Below, one piece after another: positions 26,579-37,616 of a stretch of DNA of 64,000 nt. Location of the stretch: assembly GCA_017617995.1 (NCBI GenBank), contig JAFZVE010000066.1:1-64000 (forward strand), written 5' to 3'. Each line of letters opens with the position of its first letter. The stretch's first letter is position 1. The DNA is from Clostridiales bacterium. Lineage in GTDB: Bacteria; Bacillota; Clostridia; Saccharofermentanales; Saccharofermentanaceae. Below the pieces are notes generated by a model. That model was not told where the DNA came from. It searched no databases and worked only from the letters and a program-made list of their open reading frames with translations. Both the position numbers and the translations under genes were made by a program.

Positions 26579-29500
26579 ATGGTGCGTCCCATCAAGCAGG
26601 GAAGAGCAGAGAGAATGTCCTATTCTCATATCGACGAAGTCATCGAAGTCCCGGATCTTATTGAGGTACAGAAGAACTCCTATCAATGGTTCATTGATGA
26701 GGGCCTTATGGAGGTTCTGGAAGAAGTATCTCCGATCAGGGACTTTTCAGGTGATATGGAGCTTTCTTACATCGGTAAAGAGTTCGATATCGACCACCCG
26801 GCCAACACTATTGAGCAGTGCAAGGAGAAAGACTGTAACTATGCAGCTCCGCTCAAGGTGAAAGTTCGTCTTGTCAACAAGCGGACCGGTAAAGTTGAAG
26901 ACCAGGACGTCTTCATCGGTGATTTCCCGATCATGACAGAACATGGTACCTTTATTATTAATGGTGCTGAGCGTGTAATCATCAGTCAGCTTGTCCGTTC
27001 TCCGGGCGCATATTTCGACATCGTTCATGATAAATCCGATGTTGACCTTTATACTTCCCAGGTGATCCCGAACAGAGGTGCCTGGCTGGAGTACGAGACG
27101 GATCCGAATGGCGTGATCTATGTTCGTGTAGACCGTCAGCGCAAGATCCCGATCACTGTTTTCCTCCGTTCCCTCGGAATCGGTACTAATGAAGAACTGG
27201 TTGCGCTCTTCGGTGAGGAGCAGGCTCTTATCGAGACTATGGCTAAGGATACGACCCATAACCGTGAAGAGGGTCTTACTGAGCTGTATCACAAGCTCCG
27301 TCCGGGTGAGCCGGCTACTGTTGAGAGTGCCGAGTCTCTGATCAATGGTATGTTCTTCGACCCGAAGCGCTACGACCTCGCTCGTGTCGGTATCTATAAG
27401 ATTAATAAGAAATTGGCTCTGGCGGCCCGTATCAAGGGACATAAGGCTGTTTCTGATATCGTTACCGATGATGGTGAAGTTCTGCTCAAGGCCGGTGAGA
27501 TCATCACAGGCGAGAAGGCTTGGGAGATCCAGAATGCCGGTATCAATGAGGTTGTTATCTATCCGATCTCCAAGATCGGTGATACGGCTAAGGTTTCCGA
27601 GACACCGTTTAAGGTTATCGGTAATGGCCGTGTGGATTGCGATACTTTCATCCGCGCCAGCTTCGCGGCAAAGGATCTGAAGAATTTCGACATCTCGAAG
27701 ACTCCGGTCAACGAGATGGTTCGTGTCTCTGTTCTGCGTAACATCATCTCGCAGGTGCGTGCTTCTTCCAAGAAGTCTGAGATCGCAACCAACCTGATGA
27801 CCGAGTTGCGTGCACAGGTCACCGAGCTCATGCCGAAGCATCTGACGATCGATGACATTGTCGCTTCCGTCAGCTATCTCCTCGGACTTCAGTATTCTGT
27901 CGGTTCGAAAGATAACATCGACCACCTCGGTAACCGTCGGATCCGTTCTGTCGGTGAACTTCTGCAGAATCAGATCCGTATCGGTCTTTCCCGTATGGAC
28001 AGAAACATCCGAGAGCGTATGAATGCTGTCGGTGATGAGACGCCGGCACATCCGAACCAGCTGGTCAATACCCGTCCGGTTAGTGCAGCGATCAAGGAGT
28101 TCTTCGGATCTTCCCAGCTGTCCCAGTTCATGGATCAGCCGAACCCGCTGGCCGAGCTCACACACAAGCGTCGTCTTTCCGCTCTTGGTCCGGGTGGTCT
28201 TTCCCGTGACCGTGCGAACTTCGAAGTCCGTGACGTTCACTCCTCTCACTACGGCCGTATGTGCCCGATCGAGACGCCTGAAGGTCCGAACATCGGTCTT
28301 ATCAACTCCCTGGCTACCTACGCCAAGGTCAACCACTATGGTTTCATCGAGACACCGTACCGTGTCTATGACAAGGAGAATGGTGTCGTAACCAAGGAAG
28401 TCGTCTACATGACGGCAGACCGTGAGGATAACTACAACATCGCACAGGCGAACGAGCCGATCGACGAGCAGGGCCACTTTATCAGTAAGAAGGTCGTATG
28501 CCGTCACCTCGACCAGTTCATCGAGGTTGACCCGTCCGGCGTCGACTATATGGACGTATCCCCGAAGCAGCTCGTATCTGTTGCGACATCCCTTATCCCA
28601 TTCCTCGGAAACGACGACGCGAACCGTGCTCTCATGGGTTCCAACATGCAGCGTCAGGCTGTACCGCTCATCAAGCCGGAAGCACCAATCATCGGTACAG
28701 GTATGGAGTATCGTGCCGCGAAGGACTCCGGTGTATGTAAGGTTGCGAAGGAAGATGGTCGCGTAACATTCGTATCTGCGGATAAGATCGTGATTACTTC
28801 CGCTGATGGAAAGGAACACGAGTACAATCTTACGAAGTATAAGAGATCGAACCAGAGCACATGCATCAACCAGCGCCCGATCGTAAGAATGGGCGAGGAC
28901 GTCAAGAAGGGCGATGTTATCGCTGACGGTCCGTCTACCGAAAACGGTGAGCTGGCACTCGGTAAGAACGTGCTCATCGGCTTCATGACCTGGGAAGGTT
29001 ACAACTACGAGGACGCCGTTCTTATTAATGAGCGTATGGTCCGCGATGATGTTTATACATCCATCCATATCGAAGAGTACGAGTGCGAAGCTCGTGACAC
29101 CAAGCTCGGTGCCGAGGAAATCACGCGTGAGATCCCGAACGTCGGTGATGATGCGCTGAAGGAACTCGACGAGAACGGTGTAATCCGTATCGGTGCTGAG
29201 GTCCGTGCGGGCGATATCCTCGTTGGTAAGGTTACTCCGAAGGGTGAGACCGAGCTGACGCCGGAAGAACGTCTCTACCGCGCGATCTTCTCCGAGAAGA
29301 TCCGTGAAGTACGTGATACTTCCGTCCGCGTTCCGCATGGTGAGTCCGGTATCGTCGTAGACGTTAAGACATTCACGAAGAAGGATGACGACAATGTCCT
29401 CAAGGGCAGCGTCAACAAGATGGTCCGCGTATATATCGCCCAGAAGAGAAAGCTCTCCGTCGGTGATAAGATGGCTGGTCGTCACGGTAATAAGGGTGTT

Positions 29501-30370
29501 GTTTCCAGAATCCTGCCGGAAGAGGATATGCCTTTCCTGCCGGATGGTACACCGCTTGACATCGTACTCAATCCTCTCGGCGTTCCGTCCCGTATGAACA
29601 TCGGTCAGCTCCTCGAGGTACACCTCGGACGTGCTGCCCGTGCCCTCAACTGGAAGGTAGCGACACCGGTATTCGATGGCGCGAACGAGAGCGACATCAT
29701 CAAGGCCTTCCAGCTGGCAGGTATTGATGAAGATGGTAAGACGATCCTCTACGACGGACGTACAGGTGAGCCTTTCGAGAACAGAATCACTGTCGGTGTT
29801 ATGTACTACTTGAAGCTCCACCACCTCGTAGACGATAAGATCCACGCCCGTTCGATCGGACCGTACTCCCTCGTTACGCAGCAGCCTCTCGGTGGTAAAG
29901 CCCAGTTCGGTGGTCAGCGTTTCGGTGAGATGGAAGTTTGGGCCCTCGAGGCATACGGTGCGGCACATACCCTGCAGGAGATCCTCACAGTTAAGTCGGA
30001 CGATATCACCGGCCGTACGAAGACATATGAGGCGATCGTTAAGGGTCAGAGTGTACCGGAGGCCGGTATTCCGGAATCCTTCAAGGTACTCGTTCGTGAA
30101 CTTCAGTCTCTGGCACTGGATGTACGTATCTACTCCGGCGATGAGGAGTGCAAGCTGAAGGATGCATCCGAGGATGAGAGCCTCCCGGCTCCGGATCCGG
30201 AACTCCATCAGGAAGTGAACCAGTACATCAGTGAAGAGGGCAGCCTGGTCGGATTCTCCGAAGCAGGTGAGGACCTCGATGACAATGATGAACCCTCAGA
30301 TGATTTTGGAGAGGAAGAGCCGAGTGATGACGCTCTCAAAGAAATCGAGCAGGGCGACGACGATATGTAA
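26579..30370 (+). CDS. rpoB: DNA-directed RNA polymerase subunit beta
   Basis: A 1263-residue beta subunit, complete from the N-terminal [14 protein letters not shown] region to an acidic C-terminal tail rich in Asp and Glu (about residues 1225-1263). The rifampicin pocket reads [25 protein letters not shown]: Asp516, His526 and Ser531 (E. coli numbering) are the sensitive-type residues, while position 518 is Pro. DEKTHPVN-type active-site and [13 protein letters not shown] segments are present. GAGGTGAT lies upstream of the ATG. Co-transcribed with rpoC 23 bases downstream. The genes rplK-rplA-rplJ-rplL are not found upstream, as they are in most bacteria. Confidence 0.98.
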   Translation: MVRPIKQGRAERMSYSHIDEVIEVPDLIEVQKNSYQWFIDEGLMEVLEEVSPIRDFSGDMELSYIGKEFDIDHPANTIEQCKEKDCNYAAPLKVKVRLVNKRTGKVEDQDVFIGDFPIMTEHGTFIINGAERVIISQLVRSPGAYFDIVHDKSDVDLYTSQVIPNRGAWLEYETDPNGVIYVRVDRQRKIPITVFLRSLGIGTNEELVALFGEEQALIETMAKDTTHNREEGLTELYHKLRPGEPATVESAESLINGMFFDPKRYDLARVGIYKINKKLALAARIKGHKAVSDIVTDDGEVLLKAGEIITGEKAWEIQNAGINEVVIYPISKIGDTAKVSETPFKVIGNGRVDCDTFIRASFAAKDLKNFDISKTPVNEMVRVSVLRNIISQVRASSKKSEIATNLMTELRAQVTELMPKHLTIDDIVASVSYLLGLQYSVGSKDNIDHLGNRRIRSVGELLQNQIRIGLSRMDRNIRERMNAVGDETPAHPNQLVNTRPVSAAIKEFFGSSQLSQFMDQPNPLAELTHKRRLSALGPGGLSRDRANFEVRDVHSSHYGRMCPIETPEGPNIGLINSLATYAKVNHYGFIETPYRVYDKENGVVTKEVVYMTADREDNYNIAQANEPIDEQGHFISKKVVCRHLDQFIEVDPSGVDYMDVSPKQLVSVATSLIPFLGNDDANRALMGSNMQRQAVPLIKPEAPIIGTGMEYRAAKDSGVCKVAKEDGRVTFVSADKIVITSADGKEHEYNLTKYKRSNQSTCINQRPIVRMGEDVKKGDVIADGPSTENGELALGKNVLIGFMTWEGYNYEDAVLINERMVRDDVYTSIHIEEYECEARDTKLGAEEITREIPNVGDDALKELDENGVIRIGAEVRAGDILVGKVTPKGETELTPEERLYRAIFSEKIREVRDTSVRVPHGESGIVVDVKTFTKKDDDNVLKGSVNKMVRVYIAQKRKLSVGDKMAGRHGNKGVVSRILPEEDMPFLPDGTPLDIVLNPLGVPSRMNIGQLLEVHLGRAARALNWKVATPVFDGANESDIIKAFQLAGIDEDGKTILYDGRTGEPFENRITVGVMYYLKLHHLVDDKIHARSIGPYSLVTQQPLGGKAQFGGQRFGEMEVWALEAYGAAHTLQEILTVKSDDITGRTKTYEAIVKGQSVPEAGIPESFKVLVRELQSLALDVRIYSGDEECKLKDASEDESLPAPDPELHQEVNQYISEEGSLVGFSEAGEDLDDNDEPSDDFGEEEPSDDALKEIEQGDDDM

Positions 30371-30393
30371 GTCGGGAAGGAGATTGCAATTAT

Positions 30394-33300
30394 ATGTTTG
30401 AAATGAATCATTTCGAATCCATCGGTATTCGTCTGGCATCTCCGGATACCATCAGAGGGTGGTCTCACGGTGAGGTCAAGAAGCCGGAGACGATCAACTA
30501 CCGTACTCTTAAGCCTGAGCGTGACGGTCTCTTCTGCGAGCGTATCTTCGGGCCTCAGAAGGACTGGGAATGTCACTGCGGTAAGTATAAGAAGATCCGT
30601 TATAAGGGTATCACCTGCGACCGTTGCGGTGTTGAGGTTACCCGTTCGAAAGTACGTCGTGAGCGTCTGGGCCACATTGAGCTCGCTGCACCGGTTTCCC
30701 ACATCTGGTATTTCCGTGGTACACCGAGCCGCATGAGCCTCCTTTTGGACGTATCCCCGAAGCAGCTCGAGAAAGTACTGTATTTCGGTGCCTATATCGT
30801 AGTAGATCCGGGTACGACCGAACTGCCGAAGTATGCGATTATCGACGAAGCCGAGTATCAGGATAATGTCGAGAAATACGGCAAGAATGCTTTTAAGGCC
30901 ATGATGGGTGCCGAGGCCGTCAAGATCCTCCTTGCGGAGCTGGATATCGATGCGCTGGCAGATCAGCTGCACGAGGATTATCAGAATGCGACTGGTCAGA
31001 AGAAGGCCCGTATCATCAAGAGACTCGAGGTTATCGAGTCCTTCAAGAAGTCCGGAAACAAGCCGGAGTGGATGATCCTGGATGTTCTGCCGGTTCTTCC
31101 GCCGGAACTGCGTCCTATGGTTCAGCTCGACGGCGGCCGTTTCGCAACTTCCGACCTCAACGACCTCTATCGTCGTGTTATCAACAGAAATAATCGTCTC
31201 AGCAAGCTCCTCCAGCTGGGTGCTCCTGAGATCATCGTAAGAAACGAGAAGAGAATGCTCCAGGAAGCAGTAGATGCCCTGATCGACAACGGTCGTCGCG
31301 GCCGTCCGGTTACCGGTGCTTCTTCCAGAGCGCTGAAGTCTCTGTCCGACATGCTTAAGGGTAAGCAGGGTCGTTTCCGTCAGAACCTTCTCGGTAAGCG
31401 TGTTGACTACTCCGGCCGTTCCGTTATCGTTGTAGGACCGGAGCTGAAGATGCACCAGTGCGGTCTCCCGAAGGAGATGGCTCTCGAGCTCTTCAAGCCT
31501 TTCGTCATGAAGCGTCTCGTTCTTGAGAACCACGCTTCTAATATCAAGGCCGCGAAGAGAATGGTAGAGCGTGCGACCGATATCGTATGGGATATCCTCG
31601 AAGGCGTTATCAAGGATCACCCGGTTATGCTCAACCGTGCTCCTACGCTACACAGACTCGGTATCCAGGCGTTCGAGCCGGTACTCGTAGAAGGTCGTGC
31701 TATTAAGCTCCATCCGCTCGTTTGTACCGCGTTCAACGCTGACTTCGACGGTGACCAGATGGCTGTACACGTACCGCTGTCTGCAGAGGCACAGGCTGAG
31801 GCAAGATTCCTCATGCTGTCCACCAACAACCTCCTGAAGCCTCAGGATGGTAACCCGGTAACCGTTCCGACTCAGGATATGATCCTCGGATGCTACTACC
31901 TGACGATCACCAAGCCGGATGAGAAGGGTGAAGGCATGGTCTTCTCTTCCATCGATGAAGCGATCATGGCTTACGGTGACCACCACCTTGAACTGCATGC
32001 TAAGATCAAGATCCGTGTGACACGTGAAGTGAACGGCAAGCCGATGACAGGCCTCGTCGAGTCCACACTCGGACGCTTCATCTTCAATGAGATCATCCCG
32101 CAGGATCTGGGTTATGTCGATCGTTCCAAGAAGGGCAACGAACTTGTTCTCGAGTGCGATTTCGTAGTTGGTAAGAAGCAGCTCGCTGACGTGATCTCCC
32201 GTTCTATCCGTGTACACGGTATCGGCAAGACCGCGAAGCTCCTCGACAACATCAAGGCTATGGGTTACAAGTACAGTACCCGCGGCGGTATCTCCATCGG
32301 TATCGGAGACATGATCGTGCCGGATGTTAAGGAGAAGATGGTCCACGAAGCAGAAGAGAAGGTCGAATACGTCAACAAGATGTACAAGAGAGGTCTTCTT
32401 GATGAGACTGACCGTTACACTTCTGTTGTTAAGATCTGGGAAGCAACGACCAAGGCAATTACCGACGCCCTCATCGATTCTCTCGGTGAATACAACCCGA
32501 TCAAGATGATGGCTGACTCCGGTGCCCGTGGTTCTTCCCAGCAGATCAAGCAGCTTGCCGGTATGCGTGGTAACATGGCGGATACATCCGGTAAGACCAT
32601 CGAGATCCCGATCAAGTCCAACCTCCGTGAAGGTATGAACGTGCTCGAGTTCTTCATCAGTTCTCACGGTGCCCGTAAGGCTCTGTCCGATACCGCTCTG
32701 AAGACGGCTGACTCCGGTTACCTGACACGTCGTCTCGTCGATGTTTCCCAGGATGTTATCATCACTGAGGAAGATTGCGGTACGGATGACTTCACATGGG
32801 TCAAGGAGATCGTTACTGTTGCCGGTACTAAGGTGGATGTCATCAAGTCTCTGAGCGAGCGTCTGACCGGTCGTTATGCGGCAGAAGATATCTACGATAA
32901 CAGTGGCAAGAAGAAGGAACTCCTTGTTGCAAGAAACGAGCTCATCACCGCTGATATGGCGAAGAAGATCGAAGCTTGCGGCAATAAGAAGGTCAAGATC
33001 CGTTCCGTATTTGACTGCCGTTCCCGTCACGGTGTCTGCAGCAAGTGCTACGGTATCAATCTGGCTTCCGGTCAGCCGACGATCGGCGGTGAGGCTGTCG
33101 GTATCATGGCGGCGCAGTCCATCGGTGAGCCTGGTACACAGCTTACGATGAGAACGTTCCACACCGGTGGTATCGCAACAAACGAAGATATCACACAGGG
33201 TCTCCCGCGTGTAGAGGAACTTTTCGAAGCCAGAAAGCCGAAGGGCCAGGCGATCATCTCCGAGATCGACGGTAACGTCAGGATCACGGAAGATGCGAAG

Positions 33301-34032
33301 CATAAGAAGGTCATCGTGGTCACTCCCGCAAATCCGGAAGGTGAAGCTGTTGTTGCGAATCCGGACAGCGAGATCGAGAATGAAGAGAAGACCTACGCGA
33401 TTCCGTATTCTTCTACGATCAAGGTCAAGGACGGCGATTTCGTTGAAGCTGGCGATCAGCTGACTGATGGTACGGTAAGCCCGCAGGAGATCATGAAGGT
33501 CAAGGGCGTCCGTGGTGTTCAGAAGTACATCGTCTCCGAAGTTGTCAAGGTGTATAAGGGTAGTGGTATCACGATCAACGATAAGCACGTCGAGGTAATC
33601 ACTCGCCAGATGATGCGTAAAGTCCGTGTCGACGATCCGGGCGATACCGATCTGATGACCGGTAGCACAGTAGATATGTTCGACTTTGAAGAGGCGAACA
33701 ATAAGGCTGAGGCGGCAGGTAAAGAACCGGCGAAGGGTAAGAGAATCCTCCTTGGTATCACGAAGGCTTCTCTGGCAACAGATTCCTTCCTGTCAGCGGC
33801 TTCCTTCCAGGAGACGACACGTGTCCTGACCGATGCTGCGGTAAAGGGCAAGATCGACCCGCTCTACGGTCTCAAGGAGAACGTTATCATCGGTAAGCTG
33901 ATCCCGGCCGGTACAGGTATGCCGAAGTACAGAAATATTACTGCGGTTCCGGTACTTCCGGAGAACAACGAGCTGCTTGGTAAGGACCCGGTCGTGATCC
34001 CGAGTATGATCCCGGAGACTTCCGAAGTCTGA
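30394..34032 (+). CDS. rpoC: DNA-directed RNA polymerase subunit beta'
   Basis: A 1212-residue beta' subunit. The N-terminal zinc finger is [21 protein letters not shown] and the catalytic magnesium motif is [14 protein letters not shown] at about residues 450-463. The trigger-loop and bridge region follows, and the second zinc site contains the [13 protein letters not shown] cysteines. AAGGAGA precedes the ATG. It ends at the strong terminator at 34063-34098. Typical Gram-positive length, without the large insertions of proteobacterial RpoC. Confidence 0.98.
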   Translation: MFEMNHFESIGIRLASPDTIRGWSHGEVKKPETINYRTLKPERDGLFCERIFGPQKDWECHCGKYKKIRYKGITCDRCGVEVTRSKVRRERLGHIELAAPVSHIWYFRGTPSRMSLLLDVSPKQLEKVLYFGAYIVVDPGTTELPKYAIIDEAEYQDNVEKYGKNAFKAMMGAEAVKILLAELDIDALADQLHEDYQNATGQKKARIIKRLEVIESFKKSGNKPEWMILDVLPVLPPELRPMVQLDGGRFATSDLNDLYRRVINRNNRLSKLLQLGAPEIIVRNEKRMLQEAVDALIDNGRRGRPVTGASSRALKSLSDMLKGKQGRFRQNLLGKRVDYSGRSVIVVGPELKMHQCGLPKEMALELFKPFVMKRLVLENHASNIKAAKRMVERATDIVWDILEGVIKDHPVMLNRAPTLHRLGIQAFEPVLVEGRAIKLHPLVCTAFNADFDGDQMAVHVPLSAEAQAEARFLMLSTNNLLKPQDGNPVTVPTQDMILGCYYLTITKPDEKGEGMVFSSIDEAIMAYGDHHLELHAKIKIRVTREVNGKPMTGLVESTLGRFIFNEIIPQDLGYVDRSKKGNELVLECDFVVGKKQLADVISRSIRVHGIGKTAKLLDNIKAMGYKYSTRGGISIGIGDMIVPDVKEKMVHEAEEKVEYVNKMYKRGLLDETDRYTSVVKIWEATTKAITDALIDSLGEYNPIKMMADSGARGSSQQIKQLAGMRGNMADTSGKTIEIPIKSNLREGMNVLEFFISSHGARKALSDTALKTADSGYLTRRLVDVSQDVIITEEDCGTDDFTWVKEIVTVAGTKVDVIKSLSERLTGRYAAEDIYDNSGKKKELLVARNELITADMAKKIEACGNKKVKIRSVFDCRSRHGVCSKCYGINLASGQPTIGGEAVGIMAAQSIGEPGTQLTMRTFHTGGIATNEDITQGLPRVEELFEARKPKGQAIISEIDGNVRITEDAKHKKVIVVTPANPEGEAVVANPDSEIENEEKTYAIPYSSTIKVKDGDFVEAGDQLTDGTVSPQEIMKVKGVRGVQKYIVSEVVKVYKGSGITINDKHVEVITRQMMRKVRVDDPGDTDLMTGSTVDMFDFEEANNKAEAAGKEPAKGKRILLGITKASLATDSFLSAASFQETTRVLTDAAVKGKIDPLYGLKENVIIGKLIPAGTGMPKYRNITAVPVLPENNELLGKDPVVIPSMIPETSEV

Positions 34033-34062
34033 TTCGTAAGTTCTGATAATTCAAAACAACAA

Positions 34063-34098
34063 GAGGAGCTGTCGAAAAGACGGCTCCTTTTGATTTTT
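34063..34098 (+). terminator. Terminator of rpoBC
   Basis: Nine-base-pair stem GGAGCTGTC/GACGGCTCC with a short GAAAA loop, followed by TTTTGATTTTT; about 30 bases after the rpoC stop. Confidence 0.9.
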
Positions 34099-34180
34099 CC
34101 GGAGGGTACATATGTGGTTTTCCGGGAAGTCGTTCTATGAGTGGAAACACGAATGTAAAATAAGAGAAACGTCACTTTAT

Positions 34181-34209
34181 TTGAAACAGACGTATTGAGA
34201 GAGTAAAAT
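34181..34209 (+). promoter_or_regulatory. Promoter of the NlpC/P60 hydrolase gene
   Basis: TTGAAA (34181-34186), 17-base spacer, TAAAAT (34204-34209); start near 34216. Confidence 0.7.
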
Positions 34210-34220
34210 GTTAGTTGAAA

Positions 34221-34260
34221 CTGGGTAGCCAGATTCTGGCTTGCCCCGGTTTTCCAGATC
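34221..34260 (+). other. Hairpin leader before the NlpC/P60 gene
   Basis: A compact stem GGG-TA-GCCAG / CTGGC-TTG-CCC lies just after the predicted start site, with alternative CTGG/CCAG pairings up to about 34256. Further pairings GGTGTGG...CGCACC occur at 34279-34299. Such genes often carry a c-di-AMP riboswitch, but I could not match its conserved core here. Confidence 0.4.
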
Positions 34261-34309
34261 AGCGAAAGGATCAGTTGCGGTGTGGATCAGATCGCACCGG
34301 AAGTGCAGG

Positions 34310-35683
34310 ATGCGTCAAAGAAGGAAAGAACGCAGTACAAGAATGGCGATCGTGGTGATTGCAGTATGTACCATGATCACATTCCCGCTCATGATGATCC
34401 CTGTCGGCATGCGTGAGAGCACTCCGGCCGGGGTTCTGGTCGGGCGCGCCTATGCGGATGCGTATCCTTATGATGATCAGGAAGGGGAAGCCACGATAGA
34501 AGACTGGGCGATCGTCCCGGTCGGGAATCAGGAAATCGAACCAACTGTAGAGCCCGATGATCCGGATCTTCTGGAACCTACCATTGCTCCGGAACCGACA
34601 AAGGGTCCGGAGAAGATCATCGACCCGGAAACGGGTATGGAGCTGATCGTACTCGGTGAAGGTGAGATGGTTGGCGCAAGCTATATCGATGACTATGAGC
34701 AGCAGGATAAGAAGTATGCAGATGTAATGACGGCACAGGTCGTCCAGACCTACGACTCCTCTGATCTTCCGATCGAAATGCTCGATACGAGTGCTTTTAC
34801 TCCTGTAGAAGAAGAACTCTATATCAAGACTACCAATACCCAGCTCAAAGAGATTCCGAATATGGACTCGACGACGATCGCGAATATCGACCGCTCGGCG
34901 GAAGTTGTACGTATCGCAGTAGGTGATACGTGGTCCCTGATCCGTACGGCGGATGGTATCGAGGGTTATGTATTGTCGGCTTCCCTGTCAAAGGAGATGG
35001 TATTTAACGAGATCGACCGTGATGTCTGGGTCAATACGAATGACTTGAGACTTCGTTCGGAACCGAATACGGAATGCGAAGTCATCCGATATCTCGACCG
35101 CTGGACACATCTCCACTGTTCCGGTATTGCTGCGAACCAGTGGTATCAGGTGGAACTGGACGACGGCACGCATGGATATGTGTATGTGTCTTATACGACG
35201 ACCAAGCCACCGCCGACTCCGACACCGAAGCCGACGCCGAAACCGAAGAAATCCGGTGGCGGAAGCAGCGGAGGAGGTGGCGGAAGCAGCAACTATACGC
35301 CTCCGAAGATCACAGGTGTAAACGGTGAGAGTATCATCAACATCGCGGAGTCCATGCTGGGCGTGGATTACGATTGGTGCGGAGAGAGCAGAAGCGGTGT
35401 AGACTGTTCCGGTCTGGTAGTTTACTGCTATAGGCAGGTCGGTATTTCGGTCCCACATCAGTCGAACTCTATCCGCTATGTCGGAGCCGGTGTCAGCCGC
35501 TCAGATATCCAAATCGGTGATGTTGTTGTGTACGACTTAAGAGGCGGTGACGGCGTGGCCGACCACGTGGCCCTCTATGCCGGAGGAGGATCGGTCATCC
35601 ACGCATCCTCGAGTAAGGACGCGGTGGTATATGGTAACCTCGATATGGGTACGATCCTCACGATCCGAAGATTCATCGGATAA
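34310..35683 (+). CDS. SH3-domain NlpC/P60 cell-wall hydrolase
   Basis: Taking the ATG at 34310 gives 457 residues. There is an N-terminal membrane/signal segment (MAIVVIAVCTMITFPLMMIP), an acidic Pro/Glu/Thr spacer, two bacterial SH3-like repeats (about residues 190-235 and 245-295), a Pro/Thr/Lys then Gly/Ser-rich linker, and a C-terminal NlpC/P60 domain. The catalytic Cys is in GVDCSGLV and the His in VADHVALYAG. The family cuts gamma-D-Glu-diamino acid bonds in peptidoglycan stems. The start is uncertain: a frame to 34241 is open but overlaps the leader hairpin, and 34343 is possible. Confidence 0.88.
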   Translation: MRQRRKERSTRMAIVVIAVCTMITFPLMMIPVGMRESTPAGVLVGRAYADAYPYDDQEGEATIEDWAIVPVGNQEIEPTVEPDDPDLLEPTIAPEPTKGPEKIIDPETGMELIVLGEGEMVGASYIDDYEQQDKKYADVMTAQVVQTYDSSDLPIEMLDTSAFTPVEEELYIKTTNTQLKEIPNMDSTTIANIDRSAEVVRIAVGDTWSLIRTADGIEGYVLSASLSKEMVFNEIDRDVWVNTNDLRLRSEPNTECEVIRYLDRWTHLHCSGIAANQWYQVELDDGTHGYVYVSYTTTKPPPTPTPKPTPKPKKSGGGSSGGGGGSSNYTPPKITGVNGESIINIAESMLGVDYDWCGESRSGVDCSGLVVYCYRQVGISVPHQSNSIRYVGAGVSRSDIQIGDVVVYDLRGGDGVADHVALYAGGGSVIHASSSKDAVVYGNLDMGTILTIRRFIG

Positions 35684-35704
35684 AAGAAAAAACTCAGATA
35701 AAAG

Positions 35705-35734
35705 AAGGACCAGTCAATGAGGCTGGTCCTTTTT
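35705..35734 (+). terminator. Terminator of the NlpC/P60 gene
   Basis: Stem AAGGACCAG/CTGGTCCTT with a nine-base loop, ending in TTTTT. Confidence 0.9.
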
Positions 35735-35820
35735 GATCGTATGGAAAAGTGATAAGACACACACAGTCGAAAATCGTGCTATACTGGATTTATCAGAAAT
35801 GATTTAAGGAGGATGAAAGT

Positions 35821-36066
35821 ATGATTATTAACATTATCGTAGGTCTGATTATCGGTGGTCTGGCCGGTTTCTGCGCAAGCAAAATCATGGGTGAGTCGAA
35901 CGGCCTTGTCATGAACATTATCCTGGGTATCGTGGGTGGATTTGTTGCAGGATTGATCTTCGGTCTTCTCGGACTCGGTGCCGGCGGATATATCGGAACA
36001 TTCATCGTATCGCTCATCGGTGCTTGCGGACTGATCTATCTGTGGAGAAAGGTGCTCAAGAAGTAA
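35821..36066 (+). CDS. GlsB/YeaQ/YmgE-family small membrane protein
   Basis: An 81-residue, three-helix membrane protein with the Gly-rich GLIIGGLAGFCASKIMG and GIVGGFVAGLIFGLLGLG segments that mark the transglycosylase-associated/GlsB family. Members are general stress or envelope proteins of unclear biochemistry. AGGAGGATG lies upstream of the ATG. It is monocistronic, between two terminators (35705-35734 and 36104-36163). Confidence 0.9.
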   Translation: MIINIIVGLIIGGLAGFCASKIMGESNGLVMNIILGIVGGFVAGLIFGLLGLGAGGYIGTFIVSLIGACGLIYLWRKVLKK

Positions 36067-36103
36067 GCATCTTTTCCATTCAGTAAATCGAAAAGCAAAA
36101 AAG

Positions 36104-36163
36104 AATCCCCTCGCGGCTTCGGACAGTTTGCTGAAGCAAAACTTGCCGCTTGGGGATTTTTTT
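36104..36163 (+). terminator. Compound terminator after the GlsB-type gene
   Basis: Outer stem AATCCCC/GGGGATT, inner stem GCGGC/GCCGC, and a nested TTTGCT/AGCAAA hairpin in the loop, followed by TTTTTTT. Confidence 0.85.
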
Positions 36164-36250
36164 GCATTTTCTATCTGAATAGTAAGAAAGGCTTGTGGTG
36201 GGTGGGCCGCGCAGGAGTTCTCTCTATCTTTTGTTTGAAGAAAAAAGGTG

Positions 36251-36278
36251 TTGACATCTAGATAAGGCGCAGTATAAT
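36251..36278 (+). promoter_or_regulatory. Promoter of ctsR-mcsA-mcsB-clpC
   Basis: Consensus TTGACA (36251-36256), 16-base spacer, perfect TATAAT (36273-36278); start near 36285, inside the CtsR operator. Confidence 0.9.
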
Positions 36279-36284
36279 TAAATT

Positions 36285-36307
36285 AGTCAAAGAAAGTCAA
36301 AGTCAAA
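36285..36307 (+). promoter_or_regulatory. CtsR operator (three heptads)
   Basis: AGTCAAA (36285-36291), GAA, AGTCAAA (36295-36301) matches the CtsR box RGTCAAA-NAN-RGTCAAA exactly. A third AGTCAAA (36301-36307) overlaps the second by one base. It covers the predicted transcription start, so CtsR binding would block initiation. Confidence 0.9.
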
Positions 36308-36341
36308 GGCGAAAGCCAAATTATAAGGAGATGAGAGGGAT

Positions 36342-36803
36342 ATGGCGAGACTGGTCGATGTGATCGAGATGATGATCAAAGAGATGCTGGACGAGAATAA
36401 CGGTGCCGCCGTGATCAATAGAAGTGATCTGGCTGAACGTGTGAACTGTGTACCGTCTCAGATCACTTATGTAATCTCTACGAGATTTACGAACGGGCAG
36501 GGTTATATTGTCGAGAGCCGTCGCGGTGGCGGCGGACAGATCCGGATCTCGCGTGTGCAGAGAATGCCGGGGACGAGTTATCTGATGCATACGATCAATT
36601 CCCTGGGGGATACGATCTCACAGCAGGAAGCCGAGATATTCCTCCTGAATTTCGTCGATTATGGGGTGATGGATCAGCAGACGGCGCGGCTCATCAAGGC
36701 GGCGATATCGGACCGGGCCCTTTCCGGAATCGATGCCGACAGGAAAGCTTCGGTCAGGATGGATATTTTCAAGAATATGCTGATCAGTCTGATCACAAAG
36801 TAG
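36342..36803 (+). CDS. ctsR: Class III stress repressor CtsR
   Basis: A 153-residue repressor with the N-terminal winged helix (NRSDLAERVNCVPSQITYVISTRF) and the Gly-rich wing RRGGGGQIRI that acts as heat sensor, followed by the C-terminal dimerisation domain with McsB/ClpC contact surface. It represses this operon through the operator just upstream. AAGGAGATGAGAGGGAT provides the ribosome site. First gene of the operon; mcsA follows after about 100 bases. Confidence 0.95.
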   Translation: MARLVDVIEMMIKEMLDENNGAAVINRSDLAERVNCVPSQITYVISTRFTNGQGYIVESRRGGGGQIRISRVQRMPGTSYLMHTINSLGDTISQQEAEIFLLNFVDYGVMDQQTARLIKAAISDRALSGIDADRKASVRMDIFKNMLISLITK

Positions 36804-36902
36804 TGATCACTAAAGGATAATGTGCGGGCGCACGAGAAAAAGAAAGAAGAAAGGAGTACCGGTCAGAGTATCGGATCCGGATGAGGATAAGGAGAAAGAA
36901 AG

Positions 36903-37616
36903 ATGAAATGTCAACGTTGTAAGGAAAGAGAAGCTAATGTGAAGATAATGAAGCAGACTACGGGTAAAGCACCACAGATGCTGATGCTCTGCGATGAGTG
37001 TGCCAGAGAACTCGGAATCGCTCTTCCGGGGAATCTCATGAACGGAGGGCTTTTCGGAGCCGGACTGGGAGGCGCTCTCGGAACCGGCACCGGCGTCGGA
37101 AACGTGGGAGGAAATCTCTTCGGAAATCAGAATCCGGCTGCTGTTCCGAACCCTATCGAGATGCTGGCCGGCGCTTTTGGCGCACCGTTCGGACTGGGAC
37201 TGGAAGGATTGCTCGATGACTCAAATGAGGAGATCTGTCCCTCGTGTAAGATGACGAGAAGTCAGTTTACGAAGAGAGGTTTCCTGGGATGCTCGGATTG
37301 CTATAATGTTTTTGCCCGGTATATCGATCCGATGTTTCTGCGTACGCAGATGGGATCGAAGCATGTAGGCAGGAAGCCGGGTGCTTCGGGATCTATCGAA
37401 ATACCTGCTGAGACAGACGAACTGCCGATCATCAAGCAGGTGGATACGCCTTCGGATGAGATGGAGAACCTCTCAGAAAAGGAGAAGGCCAAGCGGCTCC
37501 TTATTCAGGAGAAAGAGAAACTTCTGAAGCAGGCGATAAAGGAAGAGAATTATCAGGAGGCAGCGAAGCTTCGTGATGAGATCCGTGCGATCAAGGGAGA
37601 GGAGGACGACAAATGA
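36903..37616 (+). CDS. mcsA: McsA, activator of the protein arginine kinase
   Basis: A 237-residue protein with four CXXC units (CQRC, CDEC, CPSC, CSDC) in two zinc-binding pairs, separated by a long Gly/Asn-rich stretch at about residues 45-80. A C-terminal UVR motif (KEENYQEAAKLRDEIRAIK) closes it. McsA binds McsB and stimulates its kinase activity and ClpC loading. The Gly-rich insert makes it longer than the B. subtilis protein (about 185 residues). The last four bases overlap the mcsB start. Confidence 0.93.
   Translation: MKCQRCKEREANVKIMKQTTGKAPQMLMLCDECARELGIALPGNLMNGGLFGAGLGGALGTGTGVGNVGGNLFGNQNPAAVPNPIEMLAGAFGAPFGLGLEGLLDDSNEEICPSCKMTRSQFTKRGFLGCSDCYNVFARYIDPMFLRTQMGSKHVGRKPGASGSIEIPAETDELPIIKQVDTPSDEMENLSEKEKAKRLLIQEKEKLLKQAIKEENYQEAAKLRDEIRAIKGEEDDK

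Noticed and set aside
26747..30208. A 1153-residue open frame on the minus strand across rpoB
   Set aside because: It is antisense to an intact, strongly conserved rpoB, has no family resemblance, and arises from codon bias. The same holds for 30208-31620 and 31648-33588 opposite rpoC.
34181..34309. c-di-AMP (ydaO) riboswitch before the NlpC/P60 gene
   Set aside because: Gene context fits, but the leader is too short and the conserved core segments are not present.
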